Positions 1-7,769 of a DNA stretch of 64,000 nucleotides are shown here, in pieces. The stretch's first letter is position 1; the number at the start of each line of letters is the position of its first letter. The DNA is from Clostridia bacterium (GTDB taxonomy: Bacteria > Bacillota > Clostridia > Oscillospirales > Acutalibacteraceae), in the NCBI GenBank assembly GCA_017621885.1, contig JAGASD010000011.1, positions 1 through 64,000 of the forward strand. The letters are read 5' to 3'. The translations under genes were made by a program, and so were the position numbers. The notes beneath the pieces were generated by a model, which saw only the letters and a list, made by a program, of their open reading frames with translations, did not search any database and had not been told where the DNA came from.

Positions 1-620
1 TACATAGTTTCAGTGCAAACTGTGCGAGAGGATGAAATGTCCTCCCGCTATTTGTGCTGTCTATGTGACGGCTTTTTTGTTGTGCAATTTTAACGAAAAT
101 AAAAAAGTTTTCGAATTTGCTTGATTTTTTGCCGTTCTAAACCCTTACCCCTTGAGGGGTAAAAACAACCGAATACGGAAAGCGAAGTTTGTGCAAAGCT
201 ACAAAATTTCAAGTTTATGAAAAAAGTTTTGCAAAAACCTACAAAAATCGGCGTTTTAAACGTCACCCCTTGAGGGATGTTTTTCTCTCATACACCTTGA
301 CAACTGAATGACCGTCCGAAAGTGATATGATTTTACAAAGACCGTGGGGTCTCCGAAAAGCATTTGCTTTTTGGGGAGAGGAGGGGCAACGAAGTGAAAG
401 AGATTTTCGTGTTTACACGGAAACGATTGATACGGAGTATGTGACGACGAGAGCGAGGCAACGCTGCGGTGAGATTCCGGGGCAGGAATTATTTCGGATA
501 AAACGGCAAAAATATGCTTTTTATATGTAGTTAATGAAATTACCCTACCGACAAAACAAAACTCATTACAGGCGAAAAAAACATCAAAAATCAACCCGAA
601 ATGCTACAGTAAAAAGGAGT
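1..620. other. Left edge, mobile-element sequence without a supported gene
   Basis: No open frame here has a convincing ribosome binding site or a product I recognise. The frames of 112 and 67 codons on opposite strands overlap each other and look like chance. The stretch carries two copies of the 12-mer ACCCCTTGAGGG (147-158 and 265-276), the first inside a perfect 7-bp stem-loop. Given the RepA and recombinase genes downstream, I read it as non-coding or decayed sequence of the integrated element. Confidence 0.5.
145..162. repeat. Stem-loop built on ACCCCTTGAGGG, repeated at 265-276
   Basis: TTACCCC and GGGGTAA form a perfect 7-bp stem with loop TTGA. The core 12-mer ACCCCTTGAGGG recurs at 265-276, where only the inner pairs are kept. 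Its position upstream of a replication gene would suit a replication or regulatory site, but nothing here proves that. Confidence 0.45.
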
Positions 621-806
621 GTGATAGTTATTCCGAGAATAACAAAAAGTAAAAAATCAGAATGGAGCTTGTTCCTGAACGAACGAAACAGAATCTGTTA
701 TAACGAGCTTTGCAGAAAATGTGTTAAAAGTTGCAAGCAGAGTTTCAGAGCTGTAATTATATCCTACAACTATGTATCAAAAAGGAGCGTGAAAGATTGT
801 GGATAA
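621..806 (+). CDS. Small Cys-rich protein coupled to RepA
   Basis: This is an unnamed basic protein of about 61 residues. Its visible signature is C-x4-C-x2-C-x3-C in the second half, which looks like a zinc-binding knuckle, followed by K-rich ends. From memory, small proteins of this kind sit just before repA in clostridial mobile elements; I cannot name a family. The stop codon (804-806) lies 8 nt inside the repA start (GTG at 799), so translation is probably coupled. The start is uncertain: GTG at 621 is in frame but only one base from an AAAGGAG motif (613-619), so initiation may be slightly downstream or upstream. Other possibility: the frame is a remnant. The reading frame ends cleanly and the Cys spacing looks selected, so I favour a real gene. 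Confidence 0.5.
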   Translation: MIVIPRITKSKKSEWSLFLNERNRICYNELCRKCVKSCKQSFRAVIISYNYVSKRSVKDCG

Positions 807-1235
807 TGAATCCTTCTTCAAAATGCCGAAGGTGTTATTTACGGATAAATATAAAAGCTTATCTGCTGAAGCAAAGCTTTTATACGGCTTAATGCTCGAC
901 AGAATGCAGTTGTCAGCAATCAACGGTTGGTGTGATAAAAACGGAGAGGTCTTTATTATTTATACCATTGCCGAGACAAGTGAAATGCTCGGTTTCGGAC
1001 ACGATAAAGCAACAAGGCTGCAGCGTGAACTTGAAAAGCACAATCTGCTCCGCCGTAAATATCAGGGTAAAGGTAAACCTGCAAAGCTCTATGTTTTACC
1101 TATACCGAAAACACGCATCAGGTCACCGTAAATATCGCAAGTAATAAGACTGAGCAGAGTAAGACTGAGATATATACCGACCGAGAAGAGAGAAAATATT
1201 CTTTAATTAAGTTAGCAGTAACTTTAAGTATATAA
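799..1235 (+). pseudogene. repA: Truncated, frameshifted RepA_N replication initiator
   Basis: The first 110 codons (799-1131) match the N-terminal winged-helix domain of RepA_N plasmid/ICE initiators: an F-x-MPKVLF start, then LSAEAKLLYGLMLDR, an NGW...NGEVFI stretch and RKYQGKGKPAKLYVL. GTG at 799 is preceded by AAAGGAG (782-788). Intact relatives are usually 250-300 residues. Here the frame stops at 1131, and an overlapping frame continues (about 1119-1235) with Asn/Thr/Glu/Tyr-rich residues like the linker after the N-terminal domain, then stops. The C-terminal domain is missing. I read it as an inactive initiator of the integrated element, although a stand-alone 110-residue DNA-binding protein cannot be excluded. 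Confidence 0.75.
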
Positions 1236-1510
1236 GGCGGTTCGCTGAATGCGAAAAGCTGATGAATACAACGCATTTCTTCTTCGGCTCGTATAATAAA
1301 AATTTGGCAAATCAGACGATAGAAATTGGCAAAACGAACAGTACCCCGTCAGCAAAATTTCCATTAAAAATCGGTGCATTCTGCCCGTAGTACAAGGTGC
1401 TATTTTTACTCAAAAACGGGTGTCTTGAAAAAATAAATATTTTCCAAAGGAATGGAAGTCCACTAATATTACACTATTTTTTTATTATTTTTCATTATGC
1501 AGCGGTTTTG
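1236..1510. other. Intergenic, no gene seen
   Basis: This AT-rich stretch between the repA remnant and the terminator of the next operon has no frame with a start, ribosome binding site or recognisable product. It is probably more decayed element sequence. Confidence 0.5.
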
Positions 1511-1544
1511 ACAAAAAGAAACTGCTCCCACGGAGAGAGCAGTT
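1511..1544 (-). terminator. Rho-independent terminator of the ABC/LytTR/DUF3021 operon
   Basis: AACTGCTC (1520-1527) pairs with GAGCAGTT (1537-1544), and a T-rich run follows on the minus strand (1511-1519). It lies 8 bases past the DUF3021 stop codon. Confidence 0.8.
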
Positions 1545-1552
1545 AAAAACAT

Positions 1553-2011
1553 TTAATTGGACTGTCCTTTATTATCTATTAGACCTTGCTGCTTTTCTTT
1601 CAGCATTTCATTAAGCTTTTTAGTATTTCGTTTAGTTACGCAATAAATAATTGCCCAAACTGCCAAATATCCTACAACAAAAATACATGAGAAAACCAAA
1701 ATTGGTGTTGTGCCCCATTCAATCCAATCATTAATCAGATAAGCGCCTAAATAGCTAAAATATAAGATAATACCGTGAATCAGAATTGCCGACATCAAAG
1801 GTAAGCGTTCTATGTGATAAACAGCATTCATACCGCCTGCTGTAAAGGCAAGTACAGTTATCGAAAAAATACTTGTACAGACCTGATTAACAGTTAATGT
1901 ATCTAACAGACCCTTATAATGCAGAATCAGATATAAAACAGCAAGAACGATCGGACCGAAACCGCAAGCAATCAGACCTCTGCGGAAAATTTCCGTAATA
2001 AATCTTTTCAT
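1553..2011 (-). CDS. DUF3021 family membrane protein
   Basis: A 152-residue polytopic protein with four hydrophobic segments of the DUF3021 type and a charged, Lys-rich cytoplasmic C terminus. DUF3021 proteins are regularly encoded next to LytTR regulators, as here, and are thought to act as membrane partners that control them. I chose ATG 2011 rather than an in-frame start at 2047 because it overlaps the LytTR stop in an ATGA arrangement and follows GAAGGAG-like sites. It is the last gene of a four-gene operon ending at the 1511-1544 hairpin. The family assignment is good; the regulatory role is known only by association. Confidence 0.85.
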   Translation of the reverse strand: MKRFITEIFRRGLIACGFGPIVLAVLYLILHYKGLLDTLTVNQVCTSIFSITVLAFTAGGMNAVYHIERLPLMSAILIHGIILYFSYLGAYLINDWIEWGTTPILVFSCIFVVGYLAVWAIIYCVTKRNTKKLNEMLKEKQQGLIDNKGQSN

Positions 2012-2451
2012 ATTCCTTCGTACCTCCTTCTTATTTGTGAAAAGCAACGCCTTGAAACATACTCACGATAACCGCATCTGAATACTGCATCCACACCGCC
2101 GTTGAACACAGCATCAAATCGCTCAATGCGGTGTTCGTTGGCAAGGGTAGATTTGTTGATGCGTATAAAATAAGAAGGCAGAATATTCTCTAAATCACGA
2201 AGTCTTTCCTGAATGCGGTAGCGTTTTCCCTTCGTATCGACAGCTATTACCTTTTTATCAACAACAGTTATACACTCTATTTCAGAGAATAAGAGCTTTT
2301 TCATCTCATCATCATTGTATCCCATAATGCTTTCAGCACCTGAAAAACTACAGACGAGATTTTCTATCTGCTCAGTCAGAGAAGAGGGAGCGTGAACCTT
2401 TGCAATTATCTCTTCGTCCGCATCTTTGTCTATAATGAGTTTGTATTTCAT
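2008..2451 (-). CDS. LytTR-family transcriptional regulator
   Basis: A 147-residue protein with a short N-terminal alpha/beta region and a C-terminal LytTR DNA-binding domain (about residues 50-145), seen in FSEIECITVVDKKVIAV, the middle RIQERLRDLENILPSYFIRI and the final REYVSRR. There is no receiver domain, so it is the stand-alone class usually paired with a membrane protein (here DUF3021, 4-bp overlap). It starts 12 bases after the ABC permease stop. By analogy it probably controls its own exporter operon. Confidence 0.88.
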   Translation of the reverse strand: MKYKLIIDKDADEEIIAKVHAPSSLTEQIENLVCSFSGAESIMGYNDDEMKKLLFSEIECITVVDKKVIAVDTKGKRYRIQERLRDLENILPSYFIRINKSTLANEHRIERFDAVFNGGVDAVFRCGYREYVSRRCFSQIRRRYEGI

Positions 2452-2463
2452 CGCATCAAATCC

Positions 2464-3195
2464 TTATTGTTTTTTCATTTGTCTGAGGAAGCTGAGAACA
2501 GCTATCGCAGTTATAAATACACTGTACAGAATAATGGGCATAACGTGAGTTATGGCAAGCTCAAAGTTCCCGCTGAATAAAGCTTTTTCCATTTCTGCTG
2601 CGTGAACAAACGGTAGCACATTCGCAATTTTTTCGAAAAATCCACCCACAAGTTTCAAATCAAACCATACTCCGGATAGCCACGCAGAGAGATTAGTAAG
2701 TAATGCACCGCAAATACCGCCGACTTGTTTAACGCCAAAGATACTTCCACACAAAAGCCCTAATACAATATTTAAAACAGCCATTGGTATTATACCTATT
2801 ATTGCATAAACAATGTTTATGCTGACCGTCAAGCCCAGAGGAATCGCAAACAGGTAACAAATGATTGTCTGACTAACGGCAAGAGGTAAAAGAGGTAGCA
2901 TATAGCCAAGAATAAAATCAAAACCTGTAAGTGGTGTTGCGTATAATCTTTGCAAAAAAGCACTTTCTCGGTCCTTAGCAATCAGCGTGGCGGAGAAAAG
3001 TGTCATAAATGACAAACCGAACACCGTAATGCCGGGCGTTAGTGTGTCAATATCAAACAATTCTGCGGGGATATTTTTCTGCAAGCTACTCAGAAGTAAT
3101 AGTAACACCAAAGGAAAACCGAGACCGAAAGCAAGATTTATCGGGTCACGCAGAATCTCCTTTGTACACCTTTTTGCAAATGTCAACATTCTCAT
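2464..3195 (-). CDS. ABC-2 type exporter permease
   Basis: A 243-residue membrane protein with about six hydrophobic segments, an N-terminal cytoplasmic helix (TFAKRCTKEILRDP) and the first segment rich in Leu, as in ABC-2 permeases of the DrrB/YadH type. The ATG at 3195 overlaps the ATPase stop (3192) by 4 bp and has GGAGGG upstream. Together the two genes form a complete half-type exporter. The substrate cannot be read from the sequence; such cassettes with LytTR/DUF3021 often export antimicrobial peptides or drugs. Confidence 0.85.
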   Translation of the reverse strand: MRMLTFAKRCTKEILRDPINLAFGLGFPLVLLLLLSSLQKNIPAELFDIDTLTPGITVFGLSFMTLFSATLIAKDRESAFLQRLYATPLTGFDFILGYMLPLLPLAVSQTIICYLFAIPLGLTVSINIVYAIIGIIPMAVLNIVLGLLCGSIFGVKQVGGICGALLTNLSAWLSGVWFDLKLVGGFFEKIANVLPFVHAAEMEKALFSGNFELAITHVMPIILYSVFITAIAVLSFLRQMKKQ

Positions 3196-3920
3196 AATGC
3201 ACCCTCCTTCACTATAGAAACGAAGGCTGATTCAAAGTCATTTGCACCTGTCATTATCTTTAATTCTTCTGTAGTTCCTACAGCAAGAAGATTGCCGTCT
3301 TTCATGATACCTATACGGTCAGAAAGTGATTCTGCTTCTTCCATATAATGTGTTGTAAGAATAATGGTTACTTTGCCCTTCAACGAGCGAATCATATCCC
3401 AAAGTTCATGCCGTGCAATAACATCTAACCCAAGAGTAGGTTCATCCAAAAAGAGAATCTTAGGTTCACTGATAAGTGCCATAGCAATACTTACACGGCG
3501 TTGCCATCCACCCGATAGCTTACCCGCCTTTCTCTTCAAAACAGAATCTACAGCAAATTGCTCGGTAAGCTCTTTGATTTTTGCTTTGCTTTTTTCTTTA
3601 GAAAAACCATGAATACCACACATTAATTCAAGGTTTTCCTTTACAGAAAGATTCGGAGCTACTGCAGTTTCCTGAGGTGATACACTAATCAATCGCTTAA
3701 CCTGTTCGGGCTGTTTGGTTATGCTGTATCCACCTATAAATGCATCGCCATCCGTTGGTTTTGTTATGCAGGTTAACATTTTTATCGTTGTGGTTTTTCC
3801 GGCTCCGTTAACACCTAACAGAGAAAAGAGTTCTCCTTGTTGTATTTCTAAATTGAGCTTATTCACAGCAGTAAGATTTTTGTATCTTTTGACAAGCTCA
3901 ACTGTTTTTATTTCTTGCAT
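3192..3920 (-). CDS. ABC transporter ATP-binding protein
   Basis: A 242-residue ATPase of the CcmA/BcrA type with all motifs: Walker A GVNGAGKTT (about 36-44), Q-loop, signature LSGGWQRR, Walker B ILFLDEPTLGLD, and switch His in TTHYMEEAE. It pairs with the permease that overlaps it by 4 bp. The start ATG at 3920 is preceded by AAAAGGAGGC, and a TATAAT lies 32 bases upstream. It is the first gene of the cargo operon inside the integrated element. A Trp follows LSGG in the signature, where Q or M is more usual. Confidence 0.92.
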   Translation of the reverse strand: MQEIKTVELVKRYKNLTAVNKLNLEIQQGELFSLLGVNGAGKTTTIKMLTCITKPTDGDAFIGGYSITKQPEQVKRLISVSPQETAVAPNLSVKENLELMCGIHGFSKEKSKAKIKELTEQFAVDSVLKRKAGKLSGGWQRRVSIAMALISEPKILFLDEPTLGLDVIARHELWDMIRSLKGKVTIILTTHYMEEAESLSDRIGIMKDGNLLAVGTTEELKIMTGANDFESAFVSIVKEGAL

Positions 3921-3951
3921 TTACATTAGCCTCCTTTTTATTTGCAGTACC

Positions 3952-3957
3952 ATTATA
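3952..3957 (-). promoter_or_regulatory. -10 box of the ABC operon promoter
   Basis: A perfect TATAAT on the minus strand, 32 bases before the ATPase start. The best -35 is TCAACA with a long 19-nt spacer, so the promoter may need an activator such as the encoded LytTR protein. Confidence 0.45.
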
Positions 3958-4194
3958 GCAAATGTAAAAGAGGAAATGTTGATTTTTATCTAATCGGTCA
4001 TTTATCGTATCTCATCGGTTATAAAAAGTATATCACATTAACACCCTATATTTCAAATTACATATCCTTGTGCTTTAAGGTTCAGTGCGAGGATTTTTTG
4101 AATGCAAAATTTTCAAGTAAAGGAAGTGAAAAAAATGCTTTAGCAACTTTTTAAAACTCAAAATCAAAACAAAATAATTTCAAAGAAAGAAAAA

Positions 4195-5058
4195 ATGAAT
4201 TTAATGTCAAACGAAAAAATTGAATATTTGAATCTTGATTTACTTCATCCGTTTGAAAACAATCCGTTTCAAAGTGTTGATGAAAGTGAATACGATGAGC
4301 TTCGTGACAGCGTTATGGAGTTCGGAATTATCACACCACTCATTGTTAATAAGTCGGATAACGGTTATGAAATTATTTCCGGTCACAGACGGTGGCAGAT
4401 TGCAAAGGAACTAAATCTTGATGTTGTTCCCGTTTATGTAAAAGAATTTTCAAAAGAAGAAGCGGTAATAAATTTTGTTGACTGTAATTTATCACGAGAA
4501 AAAATCTTACCGAGTGAAAAAGCCCGTGCTTACAAAATGAAACACGATGCAATTAAAAAGCAAGGTGCAAGGACTGATTTAACTTCGTCACAAGTTGGGA
4601 CGAAGTTCCGCAGTGATGAAAAACTCGCAGAAACAATGCCCGATTCCCGAATGCAGATTCAGAGATATATCAGATTAAATAATTTACAACCGGCTCTTCT
4701 TGATATGGTGGATGAAAAAAGAATTTCTTTTACACCTGCGGTTGAGCTTTCATATTTAACTGAAGAAGAACAGTGCAACTTAATTGAAACTATTGAGAGT
4801 GAAGATTGCACTCCGTCACTCTCACAGGCTCAGCGTATGCATAAGTTAAGTGAAGAGAAAAAACTCACTATGGATGCTATCTTTGAAATTATGCAGGAAC
4901 AAAAAGCTAATCAAAAGGAGTATGTGAAAATCCCGGTTGAAACTTTTAAAAAGTATTTTAAGAAAGATATGCCGCCCAAAAAGATGGAAGAGATAACGGA
5001 AAAAGCTCTTGCCCGTTACGCAATGGTGCTTCAAAAGCAACGTCAGTGGGAGCGATAA
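4195..5058 (+). CDS. ParB/Spo0J-family partition-like protein, orphan
   Basis: A 287-residue ParB-family protein. The N-terminal ParB domain (about 10-110) includes ENNPFQS, the box II motif GHRRWQIAK (about 63-71) and NLSREKILPSEKARAY; a helix-turn-helix region follows (about 125-200), then a Lys-rich C terminus (240-287). ParB proteins load on parS sites using CTP. No parA lies beside it, as is common for ParB-like genes of clostridial ICEs, where they may regulate or help maintain the element. Start choice is uncertain: ATG 4195 has weak upstream purines, and ATG 4204 is possible. The paired hairpins just downstream (5071-5197) are a candidate binding site. Confidence 0.88.
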   Translation: MNLMSNEKIEYLNLDLLHPFENNPFQSVDESEYDELRDSVMEFGIITPLIVNKSDNGYEIISGHRRWQIAKELNLDVVPVYVKEFSKEEAVINFVDCNLSREKILPSEKARAYKMKHDAIKKQGARTDLTSSQVGTKFRSDEKLAETMPDSRMQIQRYIRLNNLQPALLDMVDEKRISFTPAVELSYLTEEEQCNLIETIESEDCTPSLSQAQRMHKLSEEKKLTMDAIFEIMQEQKANQKEYVKIPVETFKKYFKKDMPPKKMEEITEKALARYAMVLQKQRQWER

Positions 5059-5070
5059 AAAGTGTGGGAT

Positions 5071-5197
5071 AAGTCTTAACAAGCACTGAATTTGTGTCCA
5101 CACATTTGCTTGTTGCGACTTATATGATATGACATCAGTCTCAACAAGCATTGAATTCGTACGGACACAAATTCCGCTTGTTAAGGGGTTAACCCCT
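5071..5197. repeat. Two related inverted repeats plus a palindrome
   Basis: Unit 1 (5071-5121) is AAGTC-tt-AACAAGCA pairing with TGCTTGTT-gc-GACTT, around an inner TGTGTccACACA. Unit 2 (5143-5182) has AACAAGC/GCTTGTT arms. The left halves are direct repeats (5072-5095 and 5137-5160) with 21 of 24 bases equal. A perfect 14-bp palindrome AGGGGTTAACCCCT (5184-5197) follows. This is the 188-bp gap between parB and the recombinase-associated small gene. It could be a ParB or recombination-factor binding site, or a transfer or regulatory site. Confidence 0.75.
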
Positions 5198-5243
5198 AAC
5201 ACCCCGACAGAAATAAAGCAAAAAATTTAAACAAGGAGATGAT

Positions 5244-5495
5244 ATTATAAGAATTATATCAGTAATAAAAAATGAGATAGCAAAAATAAAAGAGTTTCTC
5301 GAATTTGTTTTGACAGATATTCATGGAGAATGTGTTTTAAATATTAACGGTGTTGAAGTTATTGCAACCTTTGCAGAAAAACCTAACAAAGAAATCTTTT
5401 CACGGATGAAAGAAATTCTACTCGGTGATTCGCACATTCGACAAAGTAATGCCCCTGATATTAAACTAAAGAAAAATATCAAGGAGGCGGTTTAA
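5244..5495 (+). CDS. Small protein upstream of the recombinase, probable non-ATG start
   Basis: This unrecognised protein has about 83 residues. The open frame extends well upstream of its first TTG (5310), and AAGGAG (5234-5238) sits 5 to 8 bases before ATT (5244) and ATA (5247), so translation probably begins at one of these rare codons. The TTG at 5310 has no ribosome binding site. The product has an Ile-rich N terminus, a central beta-like stretch containing GECVLNINGVEV, and a Lys-rich tail. Its TAA shares one base with the recombinase ATG (5495), which implies coupled translation. It may be a recombination accessory factor; that is inference from position only. Confidence 0.55.
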   Translation: MIRIISVIKNEIAKIKEFLEFVLTDIHGECVLNINGVEVIATFAEKPNKEIFSRMKEILLGDSHIRQSNAPDIKLKKNIKEAV

Positions 5496-7090
5496 TGTCA
5501 AAGCGAGTGTGCTGTCTTTACAGAGTTTCAACGGGTAAGCAGGTTGATTATGACAGCAACAATGAAGCAGATATTCCGATGCAGAGAAAGGCTTGCCATA
5601 AATTTGCAAGTGAAATGGGTTGGGATATTGTTCACGAAGAACAGGAAGATGGTGTTTCCGGTCATAAGGTGCGAGCTGAAAATCGTGATAAAATTCAAAT
5701 AATAAAGGACCTTGCGAGAAAGAAAAAGTTTGATATTCTGCTTGTGTTTATGTTTGACCGTATCGGCAGAATCGCAGATGAAACACCTTTTGTTGTTGAA
5801 TGGTTTGTCAAAAATGGTATTGAGGTTTGGAGCACACAAGAGGGCGAACAGAGATTTGATAATCACATTGACAAGCTCTTAAACTATATCCGCTTTTGGC
5901 AGGCTGACGGTGAAAGTGAGAAAACATCAGTACGAACAAAAACAAGCCTTGGTCAGTTAGTTGAAGCCGGTCATTTCAAGGGCGGCGTTGCCGCCTTTGG
6001 ATATGACCTCGTGAAAAGTGGTAGATATAATAAAAGAAAGCACGAGCTTTACGATTTAAAAGTTAATCCCGATGAAGCTACTGTTGTTAAGATAATCTTT
6101 GACAAGTACACGCAAGAGGGTTACGGTGCTCATAGAATTACAACTTGGCTTAATAACAATGGTTACCGAGCAATAACAGGTAAAATGTGGCACGAGGCTA
6201 CTATAAGAGGTATTCTATGCAACCTGACTTATACGGGTGTACTTCGTAGTGGTGATGCTCGTTCAGAGGTTATACCCGAACTGCAGATAATACCGTCTGA
6301 ACAGTTTGAAAGAGCAAGAATGATAATGCAAGAGCGTTCCGATAGGAAGAAAGAAAATCCTACGGTACCACTTAACACAAAAGGAAAATCACTTGTGTCC
6401 GGCAAGGTTTACTGTGGGCATTGCGGCTCAAGGCTGAATCTTACAACAAGGGGAAGATACCGTAAAAGAAAAGACGGAACTGTTGATACAACGAAGCGAA
6501 TCAGATATGCATGCTACGGAAAAAGCAGAAAGCAAACTGAATGTGACGGTCAGTCGGGTTACACCTTGCATATTCTTGATGATTTAATTGATGAAATTGT
6601 CCGTGACATTTTCAGGAGGATGAAAGGTGTATCAAAATCTGATGTAATCAAGCTCCGTTATGCTGATGAGCTTGAAGTGAGAAAAGCAAGGCTGAATATG
6701 CTGAAAGCAGATTACAATAAAGAGTTTGAAAATCTTACCATACTGAAATCTGAGGTTGTTAAGGCTATCAAAGGTGAAAGCTCATTTTCGGCTGATACTC
6801 TTTCGGAATTGATTACAGAATCCGAGAAAGAGTGTGAAAGGCTTTTTGATTTATGCACTGATGCTGAAAAGGATGTTGTTGACAGCGAGAGTGTACTTAA
6901 AACTTTATCTGACAGCTTTGATGAACTGATTTCCCGCGCGGAGCTTTATGATGAGACAAGCTTTGAAAAGAAAAAAATGATTGTTAATTGCTTAATTAAA
7001 CGGGTTGAGGTTAGCAAAGGATACAAACTGAAAGTTGAGTTTAATATTGACTTTGAGCAGTTTATGGTGGGAATTGATAAGGTGGCTTGA
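5495..7090 (+). CDS. Large serine recombinase (integrase) of the integrated element
   Basis: A 531-residue large serine recombinase. The N-terminal resolvase domain (1-150) has the nucleophile Ser12 in YRVSTGKQ and the FDRIGRIADET segment. The recombinase domain follows (about 160-290, GGVAAFGYDL...NNNGYRAITGKMW), then a zinc ribbon (C-x2-C near 307-310 and a second Cys pair near 340-350), and a C-terminal coiled coil (380-470). The enzyme integrates and, with a directionality factor, excises the element. AAGGAGG lies just upstream within the preceding gene. It is the last element gene, so the att junction should lie just after 7090. All catalytic landmarks are intact. Confidence 0.95.
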   Translation: MSKRVCCLYRVSTGKQVDYDSNNEADIPMQRKACHKFASEMGWDIVHEEQEDGVSGHKVRAENRDKIQIIKDLARKKKFDILLVFMFDRIGRIADETPFVVEWFVKNGIEVWSTQEGEQRFDNHIDKLLNYIRFWQADGESEKTSVRTKTSLGQLVEAGHFKGGVAAFGYDLVKSGRYNKRKHELYDLKVNPDEATVVKIIFDKYTQEGYGAHRITTWLNNNGYRAITGKMWHEATIRGILCNLTYTGVLRSGDARSEVIPELQIIPSEQFERARMIMQERSDRKKENPTVPLNTKGKSLVSGKVYCGHCGSRLNLTTRGRYRKRKDGTVDTTKRIRYACYGKSRKQTECDGQSGYTLHILDDLIDEIVRDIFRRMKGVSKSDVIKLRYADELEVRKARLNMLKADYNKEFENLTILKSEVVKAIKGESSFSADTLSELITESEKECERLFDLCTDAEKDVVDSESVLKTLSDSFDELISRAELYDETSFEKKKMIVNCLIKRVEVSKGYKLKVEFNIDFEQFMVGIDKVA

Positions 7091-7092
7091 AT

Positions 7093-7106
7093 AAAAGAAT
7101 TCTTTT
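7093..7106. repeat. Perfect 14-bp palindrome after the recombinase
   Basis: AAAAGAATTCTTTT begins 2 bases after the recombinase stop. It has no loop, so it is a poor terminator. It could mark or overlap the element's attachment site, but only a comparison with an empty site can show that. Confidence 0.35.
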
Positions 7107-7268
7107 AATATATCAATCCCTTTGAAATAACACGCAAATGGCATGGAGAATCCTTATCGCTTATTTTGCTATTTTAACATTCATATGATAAAATTAAAAA
7201 AATCCGTAAAAATCTGTAAGATTTCACATGTGAAAAGAATCATATAAGTGAAAGGTGGTGATAACGCA
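7107..7268. other. Probable junction between element and host chromosome
   Basis: This non-coding, AT-rich stretch lies between the recombinase and the sigma-factor gene. Large serine recombinases usually sit next to one att site, so an element end is expected here. I see no gene and no clear consensus promoter. Confidence 0.4.
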
Positions 7269-7769
7269 ATGGAATTTGAAGAAGTATACCGTAAATATTT
7301 TAACGATGTTTATTTATATGTCCTCAGACTTTCAGGAGATGAACATATCGCAGAAGAAATAACGAGCGACACATTTTATAAGGCTCTTTATTCTATCAAC
7401 AAATTCCGCGGAGACTGCGATATAAGAGTCTGGCTTTGTCAAATAGCAAAAAACAGCTATTTCGCATACATCAAGAAAAGAAGAAATACTGCAAATCTTG
7501 ATGATGAGGAAGTGCTGAATTTAATAGATGATAATATTTTAATTGACGATGCCATTATTCAAAAAGATGAGTCTATGCAAATCAAAAAAATTCTGCACAC
7601 TATCTCTGAGCCATACAGAGAGGTGTTTATGTGGCGAGTTTTTGCAGAATTAAGTTTTAAACAGATAGGACAGATATTTGGCAAATCTGATAATTGGGCT
7701 TGCGTTACATATCACCGTTCAAAATCAATGATTCAACAAAGATTGGAGGAAAACAACAATGAGAAATGA
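7269..7769 (+). CDS. ECF-type RNA polymerase sigma factor
   Basis: A 166-residue ECF sigma factor with region 2 (YRKYFNDVYLYVLRL...EEITSDTFYKAL...FRGDCDIRVWLCQIAKN) and region 4 (SEPYREVFMWRVFAELSFKQIGQIFGKSDNWACVTYHR). It redirects RNA polymerase to its regulon, usually for envelope stress. I chose ATG 7269 because AAAGGTGGTGA (7251-7261) is placed ideally before it; an in-frame GTG at 7248 lies upstream of that site. The next gene, its anti-sigma factor, overlaps by 11 bp. Confidence 0.92.
   Translation: MEFEEVYRKYFNDVYLYVLRLSGDEHIAEEITSDTFYKALYSINKFRGDCDIRVWLCQIAKNSYFAYIKKRRNTANLDDEEVLNLIDDNILIDDAIIQKDESMQIKKILHTISEPYREVFMWRVFAELSFKQIGQIFGKSDNWACVTYHRSKSMIQQRLEENNNEK

Noticed and set aside
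256-594. 112-codon minus-strand frame
   Set aside because: No ribosome binding site, no recognisable product, and it overlaps opposite-strand sequence of similar standing; likely chance.
4846-5202. 118-codon minus-strand frame over the end of parB
   Set aside because: Antisense to a clear ParB gene and extended only by the hairpin region.
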